NCBI GenBank assembly: GCA_002399225.1
Contig: DHDF01000027.1
Location: 7,425-27,928, forward strand
Source: a bacterium UBA4883
GTDB taxonomy: Bacteria; Bacillota; Clostridia; Oscillospirales; Acutalibacteraceae
Direction: 5' to 3'
DNA length: 20,504 nt
Below, one piece after another: positions 15,732 through 20,504 of the stretch. The translations under genes were made by a program, and so were the position numbers. The notes beneath the pieces are model-generated. The model made no database searches. It was not told where the DNA came from and worked only from the letters and a program-made list of their open reading frames with translations. Numbering within the stretch: the first letter of the stretch is position 1; each line of letters opens with the position of its first letter.

Positions 15732-17636
15732 TCACCCATCCAACTTGCTCTTTATTATCCCATGAACCGACTCATCTGTCAATGCAGTCCCGACAGAATT
15801 CTTCGCATGGAACGCAAAATAGACCCGTTCGGCCACCGGCTTTGTCATGCCGGGGACCTTGGCAATTTCTTCAGCGTCCGCGCTCCGAAGGGCGGCAATG
15901 GTTTGAAAATGCCGTAGCAGTGACTTCGCGCGTGTGGGGCCGACCCCCGCGATTTCCGTCAGGGAAGAGGAAATCGCGGCTTTCTTCCGCGCCTGACGGT
16001 GATAACCGATGGCAAACCGGTGCACCTCTTCCTGGATAGAGGAAACCAGCGTGAAGGCGCTCCGGCTGGAATTGATGGCAATTTCTCCACCGTCTTTCGC
16101 GATTGCGCGGGTTCGGTGCCTATCGTCTTTCACCATACCGAACAGAGGAATTTGCAGTCCGCTTTCCTCCAGCACGGGGCGCACCGCAGACACCTGCCCC
16201 TTTCCTCCGTCAAGAAGGATCAGATCCGGCAGCCGGCCGAATCCCTCGCCGGTGTCTTTCTTTTTCCGGTATTCTTCCAAGCGGCGGGAGATCACCTCCC
16301 TGAGGGAAGCGTAGTCGTCCTGCCCCGTCACGGTTCTGATCTTAAACTTGCGGTAGGCCGATCGAAGCGGCCTTCCGTTCTCAAATACGACCATGCCGGC
16401 TACGTTTTCCCCGCCGGCCAGATTAGAAATATCATAAGCTTCAATATAAGCAGGGGGTTCCGAAAGGCCGAGCAGATGCGCCAGCTCGTCCAGCGCAGAG
16501 GCTTCCCTGCCCGTTCGGCCCATTGTCTGAGCCAGTTGCTCCGCAGCATTGCTGCGGCACATCTGCACCAGCTGAGCCTGCTTCCCCTTTTGCGGAACCA
16601 CAAGAGTAACTTTTTTCCCCGCTTTTTCGGTCAGCCAGCGAGAAAGTAAAGCTTCGTTTTCACTGGGGCCGTCCAGTGAAACGCGCGGAGGGATTCTGCT
16701 GCGCATGGAGTAATACCGCTCCAGGAATTCGCCTCTTGCCTCTTTCGCATCTCCGACCTCTCCTATCAGAAAGGTTTCTCTGTCGCACAGCCTTCCATTC
16801 TGAAACCGGAACACTTCAAAGCAGCTTTTTTCCGAACCCTGCGTCAGTGCAATCACATCCTGCTCTTTGATGCGGGAAGCAACCACTTTCTGACGAGCCC
16901 CCATCTTCCGGATTGCCGCAATGCGGTCGCGCAGACGGGCCGCACGTTCAAATTCCAGCTTTTCCGCCGCTTCGTTCATTTTTTCCGTCAGGGCGCGAAT
17001 GCTTTTTGCGCTGCCTCCGCGCAGAAATTCCAAGGCGTCCGCAACAGATTCCCGGTATTCTTCCTCCCTGATTTTTTCGCGGCAGGGTGCACAGCACTGC
17101 TTGATATAATAGTAGAGGCAAGGCCGGCCCTTGCCGATGTCCTGGGGGAATTTTCTGCTGCACGACGGCAACCGAAAAATTTTCTGCGCCTCATCCACCG
17201 ACTGCCGTACCGACCAGGAACTGATATAGGGCCCGATGTACTCCGCACCGTCATCCGCAATTCGCTTTGCCTCCGAAATTCTCGGCCACGGACCGGAGCT
17301 GACGCGGATATAATGATAGCCCTTATCGTCCTTCAGAAGGATATTATACTTTGGCGAATACTGCTTAATCAAGCTGCATTCTAGAACCAGAGCCTCGAAT
17401 TCGCTGTCGGTCAGAATATACTCAAAGGTATCCACATTGGCAACCATGCGGCGGACTTTGGCATCGTGATTTTTTTCCGACCCGAAATACTGGCTAACCC
17501 GGTTTTTCAGGGCTTTTGCTTTGCCGACATAAATGATTTTCCCGGTTTTATCATGCATCAGGTAAACGCCGGGGCTCAGCGGAAGACGCATGGCGCGTGT
17601 ACGGAGTTCTTTTTTGTGTTTTTCCTGCTCGGTCAA
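15732..17636 (-). CDS. uvrC: excinuclease ABC subunit C
   Basis: UvrC makes both incisions in nucleotide excision repair after UvrA and UvrB mark the damage; 634 residues. Domains: GIY-YIG nuclease (about 20-100; GVY at 23-25, IYVGKA at 35-40, closing YSPKYN), four cysteines at 160, 174, 182 and 186 spaced like the iron-sulfur ligands of E. coli UvrC, a UVR domain that binds UvrB (about 212-247), the RNase H-like nuclease (AYDISN, LILLDGGKGQ, KDDRHRT, EEVHRFA) and C-terminal helix-hairpin-helix pairs (IAGVGPTRAKSLLRHF). The likely start is TTG at 17636, six bases after GGAGAGGA; a TTG at 17669 would add 11 residues but lies too near the ptsH terminator to have a good binding site. No separate promoter is clear, so it may depend on read-through from ptsH. 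Confidence 0.96.
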   Translation of the reverse strand: MTEQEKHKKELRTRAMRLPLSPGVYLMHDKTGKIIYVGKAKALKNRVSQYFGSEKNHDAKVRRMVANVDTFEYILTDSEFEALVLECSLIKQYSPKYNILLKDDKGYHYIRVSSGPWPRISEAKRIADDGAEYIGPYISSWSVRQSVDEAQKIFRLPSCSRKFPQDIGKGRPCLYYYIKQCCAPCREKIREEEYRESVADALEFLRGGSAKSIRALTEKMNEAAEKLEFERAARLRDRIAAIRKMGARQKVVASRIKEQDVIALTQGSEKSCFEVFRFQNGRLCDRETFLIGEVGDAKEARGEFLERYYSMRSRIPPRVSLDGPSENEALLSRWLTEKAGKKVTLVVPQKGKQAQLVQMCRSNAAEQLAQTMGRTGREASALDELAHLLGLSEPPAYIEAYDISNLAGGENVAGMVVFENGRPLRSAYRKFKIRTVTGQDDYASLREVISRRLEEYRKKKDTGEGFGRLPDLILLDGGKGQVSAVRPVLEESGLQIPLFGMVKDDRHRTRAIAKDGGEIAINSSRSAFTLVSSIQEEVHRFAIGYHRQARKKAAISSSLTEIAGVGPTRAKSLLRHFQTIAALRSADAEEIAKVPGMTKPVAERVYFAFHAKNSVGTALTDESVHGIIKSKLDG

Positions 17637-17683
17637 TACGGTTCCTCTCCTTTTCTTCAGCCTTTTCAAGAGGCCGGCCGTAC

Positions 17684-17710
17684 AAAAAAAGCACCGCTCT
17701 CAAGCGGTGC
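17684..17710 (-). terminator. intrinsic terminator of ptsH
   Basis: GCACCGCT, loop TGAG and AGCGGTGC form a perfect 8-bp stem (17710-17691 on the minus strand), followed at once by seven T (17690-17684). It starts 18 bases after the ptsH stop. Confidence 0.9.
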
Positions 17711-17727
17711 CATATGGTTTAAGCGGA

Positions 17728-17991
17728 TTACTCGGAGAAGCCGGACTGCACCAGCTGCACCAGCCCGTCCACAGCTTTCTGCTCATCGGCCCCGTCCGCA
17801 ATAATTTTGATGTTGGTCCCCCCGACGATGCCAAGAGAAAGAACACCCAGCAAACTTTTCGCATTGACGCGTCTTTCGTCCTTTTCCACCCAGATGGAAG
17901 ACTTGAACTCATTTGCCTTTTGAATAAAAAAAGTTGCCGGACGAGCATGCAGACCCACCTGGTTCTGCACCAAGACCTCTTTTACATACAT
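17728..17991 (-). CDS. ptsH: phosphocarrier protein HPr
   Basis: HPr passes phosphate from enzyme I to the sugar-specific EIIA proteins of the PTS; 87 residues, normal length. The active-site GLHARPA places the phosphorylated His at 15, and KSLLGVLSLGI places the HPr-kinase site at Ser46, so this is HPr and not Crh (which has Gln15). Both PTS transport and catabolite control through CcpA are therefore possible. A longer frame from 18039 exists, but AGGAGTGG lies seven bases before the ATG at 17991 and gives the standard N-terminus. It has its own promoter (18064-18091) and terminator and no ptsI beside it, so enzyme I must be elsewhere. Confidence 0.95.
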   Translation of the reverse strand: MYVKEVLVQNQVGLHARPATFFIQKANEFKSSIWVEKDERRVNAKSLLGVLSLGIVGGTNIKIIADGADEQKAVDGLVQLVQSGFSE

Positions 17992-18063
17992 TCTAAATCC
18001 ACTCCTACACAAAATCATATCCGCGAAGGTATTCGACACCGGTAGATATCCATAATCAGCTAT

Positions 18064-18091
18064 ATTATATCACATTTCATGGACCCGTCAA
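18064..18091 (-). promoter_or_regulatory. sigma-A promoter of ptsH
   Basis: On the minus strand TTGACG (18091-18086), 16 bases, then TATAAT (18069-18064), with TG at the extended -10 position. This is a strong match; transcription should start near 18057, giving a leader of about 65 bases. Confidence 0.85.
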
Positions 18092-18209
18092 TGAAATTTG
18101 GAAACTTTGGATTGATTACCCAACGAGGCACATTGTATTTCGCTCTATTTGTGCAATCTGATGGAAATGTTGAAAATTTTTGTTCTGTCTGCCAACGATT
18201 GCCACAAAA

Positions 18210-18959
18210 TCAATCTATTTTATCTCGCAGACTTTCCGCACAGGAGTTCAGGAACCGGCGGTCCTCCTCCGTCAGGTCTGCCCTTTTCAGCAGATCCGGT
18301 CGTTTTTGGGCCGTTCTCGTCAGCGATTGCTCCCGCCTCCAGCGGCGCACCATCTCATGGTTTCCGCTGAGCAGAATTTCCGGAGCCAAATGCCCGCGCC
18401 AGTTGGCCGGACGGGTATACTGCGGGTACTCCAGCAAAGAATGGAAATGGCTCTCTTCCTCATAGCACTCGGCGCTCGACAGAACGTCGGGCACCATGCG
18501 GCAGACGGCATCTGCCAGCAAAAGGGCGGGCAGTTCCCCGCCCGTCACCACATAGTCCCCAATGGAAATCTCCTCATCCACATAGGAATCCAGCACACGT
18601 TCATCCACGCCTTCATAGTGCCCGCAGAGAAGCACAAGGCCTTCCAGCTTGGAAAGCTCGAAGACTCTGCGCTGCGTCAGAGTCTTTCCTTGCGGAGAAA
18701 GATAGACGGTATGCGGTTTTTTCCCGAGATGTGCAATCAGATCATCCATACAAAGGGCAATCGGCTCCGCTTTCAGCAGCATTCCCATCCCGCCGCCAAA
18801 CGGGGAATCATCGACTGTGCTGTGCTTGTCCGCCGCGTAATTCCGGATTTGATGGCAGCAGACCTGCACTGCTCCCTTTTTACGTGCGCGCCCGATGATG
18901 CTTTCTGCCATGACAGCTTCGCACATCTCGGGAAAAAGTGTTAATAAATCAATCCTCAT
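18210..18959 (-). CDS. trmD: tRNA (guanine37-N1)-methyltransferase
   Basis: TrmD methylates G37 next to the anticodon and so prevents +1 frameshifts; an essential knotted SPOUT enzyme, 249 residues. Visible motifs are MRIDLLTLFPEM at the start, DDSPFGGGMGMLL, the knot with YLSPQGKTL and LLCGHYEGVDERV, then EEISIGDYVVTGGELPAL. The ATG at 18959 overlaps the end of rimM by 11 bases, and a TTG two codons earlier is a less likely start. In most Firmicutes rplS follows trmD; here a 218-base gap and ptsH follow instead, and I see no terminator in that gap. Confidence 0.96.
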   Translation of the reverse strand: MRIDLLTLFPEMCEAVMAESIIGRARKKGAVQVCCHQIRNYAADKHSTVDDSPFGGGMGMLLKAEPIALCMDDLIAHLGKKPHTVYLSPQGKTLTQRRVFELSKLEGLVLLCGHYEGVDERVLDSYVDEEISIGDYVVTGGELPALLLADAVCRMVPDVLSSAECYEEESHFHSLLEYPQYTRPANWRGHLAPEILLSGNHEMVRRWRREQSLTRTAQKRPDLLKRADLTEEDRRFLNSCAESLRDKID

Positions 18960-19464
18960 CGTCAAAGATCCCTTTGATCGGCCGAATCAGCATTTTCCCT
19001 TTTTCCAGGTCGATTTCCCCGATAAATTCCGGGACCGCCGGGATCAAATAATTTTTATGATCCTGCGCGGTAATCTGATAAACGTCGTTGGCCCCGGTCC
19101 GCATGACGCGGCTCAGGGTCCCGTAATAAAGGAAGGTGTCGGCGTCAAAGACTTCAAGGCCAATCAAATCCTGCATGAAATAGTGCCCCTGCGGAAGGGC
19201 GGCATCTTCCCGGTTCAGATAAAGAATTTTGTTCCGGTAAGTATCCGCCTTTTCGACGGAATCCACTCCTTCCAGCACCATGAGAAGATTCTCTTTATGG
19301 ACCCGCGAGGAAACTACCCGGACCCGGGTCTCCCCTTTATTCAGATACAGGGTGGTAAATTTCATCAGAAATTCAGGGGAGTCGCACCAAGGCTCTACGC
19401 GGAGTTCCCCTTTTATGCCATGTGTCCCCACAATCTTGCCGGCTTCCAGATATCTCTTTTGCAT
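18949..19464 (-). CDS. rimM: ribosome maturation factor RimM
   Basis: RimM helps the head of the 30S subunit mature and binds ribosomal protein S19; 171 residues. The N-terminal domain begins YLEAGKIVGTHGIKGELRVEP, the standard family opening, and the C-terminal PRC-barrel spans about 95-165 (QDLIGLEVFDADT to RPIKGIF). Start: AGGGAGA four bases before the ATG. Its end overlaps trmD. It is cut off from khpA by a 347-base gap with a terminator at 19531-19568, so it probably has its own promoter; the 66-base space shows only a weak TTGTAC / TATTTT pair and a small A/T-rich hairpin just before the ribosome binding site. Confidence 0.94.
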   Translation of the reverse strand: MQKRYLEAGKIVGTHGIKGELRVEPWCDSPEFLMKFTTLYLNKGETRVRVVSSRVHKENLLMVLEGVDSVEKADTYRNKILYLNREDAALPQGHYFMQDLIGLEVFDADTFLYYGTLSRVMRTGANDVYQITAQDHKNYLIPAVPEFIGEIDLEKGKMLIRPIKGIFDDED

Positions 19465-19530
19465 AACTTCTCCCTAAAATTCATACAGCATTTTCAGATA
19501 AAATAGCTGAAAAGGTCTAAAGTACAAATG

Positions 19531-19568
19531 AAAAAGCCCAATTTTTAGAACTGGCGGTGAATTGGGCT
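19531..19568 (-). terminator. intrinsic terminator upstream of rimM
   Basis: On the minus strand AGCCCAATT and AATTGGGCT form a 9-bp stem around a 16-base loop (19568-19535), followed by TTTTC. It would end the candidate small RNA and any transcript coming from khpA. Confidence 0.7.
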
Positions 19569-19687
19569 GCTAACAGCAATAAAAATTTTCAAAAGAAAAG
19601 ACCTCCTTTTTGTATTGATGCTACATCAAAGGAGGTTTCCCTCAAACTAGGTGGCAGCGGGATGCGGAACTTTGCAGCGCAAGTCTC
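19531..19687 (-). ncRNA. ssrS: candidate 6S RNA (ends approximate)
   Basis: A structured minus-strand transcript in the khpA-rimM gap. CACCTAGTTTGAGGG (19653 downward) closely matches, as I recall it, the pRNA template of B. subtilis 6S-1 RNA (CACCUAGUUUUGACC). Around it the expected parts can be drawn: a closing stem of CTTGCGCTGC (19683-19674) with GCAGCCCAA near 19570-19562, a terminal hairpin CCTCC...GGAGG (19635-19602) with a GATG-TAG-CATC tip, and a small GCTG-TTAG-CAGC hairpin on the 3' side (19577-19566), as in many 6S RNAs. The 3' end is an intrinsic terminator. At about 157 bases it is on the short side for 6S. The promoter is weak by eye (CGGACA, 15 bases, GATAAA). 6S RNA would bind sigma-A RNA polymerase in stationary phase. 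Confidence 0.45.
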
Positions 19688-19732
19688 TTTTTATCCAATC
19701 GGCAGCACCCTGTCCGGCTGGCACTGAACGCG

Positions 19733-19766
19733 CAAAACCCCCTGCTCTGCATTTTTAAGTAGCAGG
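19733..19766 (-). terminator. weak hairpin after khpA
   Basis: CCTGCT and AGCAGG (19766-19741) form a 6-bp stem around a 14-base loop, followed on the minus strand by GGGTTTTG. The loop is large and the T run short and displaced, so it is a doubtful terminator for the rpsP-khpA unit. Confidence 0.3.
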
Positions 19767-19811
19767 AACACGGCAGAAAGGCTCGGAAAACAGCCCGGCC
19801 GCCAAAAAATT

Positions 19812-20045
19812 TCAGTCGATTTCCACGGCGACTTTGAGGCCCGCACGGGTGGCGGCAGCCCTCATCACAATGCGAATCGCCTTGGCAATCCGTCCCTGCC
19901 TGCCAATTACCCTCCCCATATCGTTTTCCGCAACATGAAGATGGTATACGACCGTTCCATCCTCCGATGGCTGATCGGTTTCCACACGGACGAGTTCCGG
20001 AGCCTCTACAAGGCCCTGGGCAATGGATAACAGCAGTTCCTCCAT
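19812..20045 (-). CDS. khpA: KH-domain RNA-binding protein KhpA
   Basis: A small RNA-binding protein of 77 residues (YlqC family) made of one KH domain; GRVIGRQGR near 44-52 holds the G-x-x-G RNA-binding loop. In pneumococcus its partner is KhpB/Jag, and the pair affects cell elongation and division. A GTG at 20054 is in frame, but GGAGGAGG lies eight bases before the ATG at 20045, which is the likely start. It lies 21 bases downstream of rpsP, the usual Firmicutes order. Confidence 0.93.
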   Translation of the reverse strand: MEELLLSIAQGLVEAPELVRVETDQPSEDGTVVYHLHVAENDMGRVIGRQGRIAKAIRIVMRAAATRAGLKVAVEID

Positions 20046-20066
20046 GAGAGGCACCTCCTCCGTTTC

Positions 20067-20309
20067 TTAGAGCACACCGTGCTTTTTAAACAGGGCTTTC
20101 ACGGTGTCGGTCGGCTGCGCGCCGTTTGCGATCCAGGTTTTGGCCTTTTCGGCATCGACTTTTACCACAGACGGTTCCTCCAGAGGATTATAGTACCCAA
20201 TCTCCTCAATGAAGCGCCCGTCACGCGGGAAGCGGGAATCCGCCACTACAATGCGATAGAACGGGGATTTTTTGGCTCCCATTCTGCGAAGTCTGATTTT
20301 TACTGCCAT
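20067..20309 (-). CDS. rpsP: 30S ribosomal protein S16
   Basis: S16 binds 16S rRNA and is needed for early 30S assembly; 80 residues. The N-terminus [24 protein letters not shown] and the stretch [12 protein letters not shown] are diagnostic. An in-frame ATG at 20345 would add 12 residues, but GGAGGTG just before the ATG at 20309 gives the standard protein. It lies between ffh and khpA. A 5-bp hairpin (CCGGC/GCCGG, near 20346-20362) stands in the 63-base gap after ffh, without a T run. Confidence 0.97.
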   Translation of the reverse strand: MAVKIRLRRMGAKKSPFYRIVVADSRFPRDGRFIEEIGYYNPLEEPSVVKVDAEKAKTWIANGAQPTDTVKALFKKHGVL

Positions 20310-20372
20310 TGTTTTCACCTCCATGAACCTGACATTTATCTTCACCGGCCTAGAAAGCCGGATGAATTCCTT

Positions 20373-20504
20373 TTAAAGCGGTCTTCCCATACCGGCAAAG
20401 CGCCGGCGCAGGCCCTTCTTCTTAAACTGCTTCATCAGTTTTTTCATCTGCTCGAACTGCTTGAGCAAGCGGTTGACGTCTTCCACTTTCATGCCGCTGC
20501 CCGC
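20373..20504 (-). CDS. ffh: signal recognition particle protein Ffh (C-terminal end only)
   Basis: The last 43 residues of Ffh, the GTPase that binds 4.5S RNA and signal peptides of nascent membrane proteins. The visible part is the end of the Met-rich M domain: GSGMKVEDVNRLLKQFEQMKKLM, then a basic tail ending GMGRPL. S-G-x-x-V-x-D-V-N-x-L-L-K-Q-F is the conserved M-domain helix that contacts SRP RNA. The N and G domains are outside the window. It heads the ffh-rpsP-khpA unit seen in many Firmicutes. Confidence 0.93.
   Translation of the reverse strand, partial: AGSGMKVEDVNRLLKQFEQMKKLMKQFKKKGLRRRFAGMGRPL

Noticed and set aside
18040..18209. Terminator after trmD
   Set aside because: Only a 5-bp stem (GATTG/CAATC) with no T run is visible; not enough to call.
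19630..19690. A T-box-like reading of the plus strand (AGGTGGCAGCGGG)
   Set aside because: It matches the T-box core only partly, lacks a specifier stem and terminator in the right direction, and no plus-strand gene follows. The minus-strand 6S reading explains more of the structure.
1..20504. Mobile elements, CRISPR arrays, tRNA or rRNA genes
   Set aside because: No transposase or phage frames, no regularly spaced repeats apart from the MraZ boxes, and no cloverleaf or rRNA-like stretch seen by eye.

Overview
All 23 protein genes lie on the minus strand, so transcription runs from high to low coordinates. The window is a housekeeping stretch of a Firmicutes (class Clostridia) chromosome. 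Pointers are the division and cell wall (dcw) cluster in Gram-positive style (mraZ, rsmH, ftsL, a PASTA-bearing class B PBP), the ffh-rpsP-khpA-rimM-trmD block, an HPr with both His15 and Ser46, and strong AGGAGG-type ribosome binding sites. Moderate GC with AT-rich gaps suggests an Oscillospiraceae/Ruminococcaceae-like lineage, but that placement is an inference. I see no insertion sequence, phage gene, tRNA, rRNA or CRISPR array.

Layout, in the direction of transcription. (1) 20504-18210: end of ffh, then rpsP and khpA, a 347-bp gap that appears to hold a 6S-like RNA, then rimM and trmD. (2) 17991-17684: ptsH (HPr) alone, with its own promoter and terminator. (3) 17636-14159: uvrC, rsmD, coaD and a coiled-coil protein, closed by a terminator. 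(4) 14086-3456: the dcw operon, with a consensus promoter and four MraZ boxes at exact 10-bp spacing, then mraZ, rsmH, ftsL, a terminator-like hairpin, spoVD/pbpB, a small Mur-ligase-like gene, mraY, ftsW, murG, murA and ftsQ. (5) ftsZ with its own promoter, followed by a 480-bp gap with two strong secondary structures. (6) corA with its own promoter and a possible leader peptide, then a CDF metal exporter cut by the window edge.

How the genes work together. MurA makes the first committed step to UDP-MurNAc. MraY and MurG build lipid I and lipid II. FtsW and the class B PBP polymerise and crosslink septal wall. FtsL and FtsQ (DivIB) hold these enzymes in the divisome, and FtsZ places them. 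MraZ probably represses its own operon through the boxes at its transcription start. murB, murC, murD, full-length murE/murF and ftsA are not in the cluster; where murE/murF would be expected there is a 184-residue Mur-ligase-like protein without the ATP-binding loop. The rest of the window serves translation (rpsP, rimM, trmD, rsmD, ffh, khpA), coenzyme A synthesis (coaD), DNA repair (uvrC), sugar uptake control (ptsH) and metal balance (corA, CDF).

The least ordinary items are the truncated Mur-ligase-like gene, the 6S-like RNA in the khpA-rimM gap, the hairpin inside the dcw operon, the leader ORF ahead of corA, and the unexplained structured element between ftsZ and corA. I found no clearly new multi-gene system.
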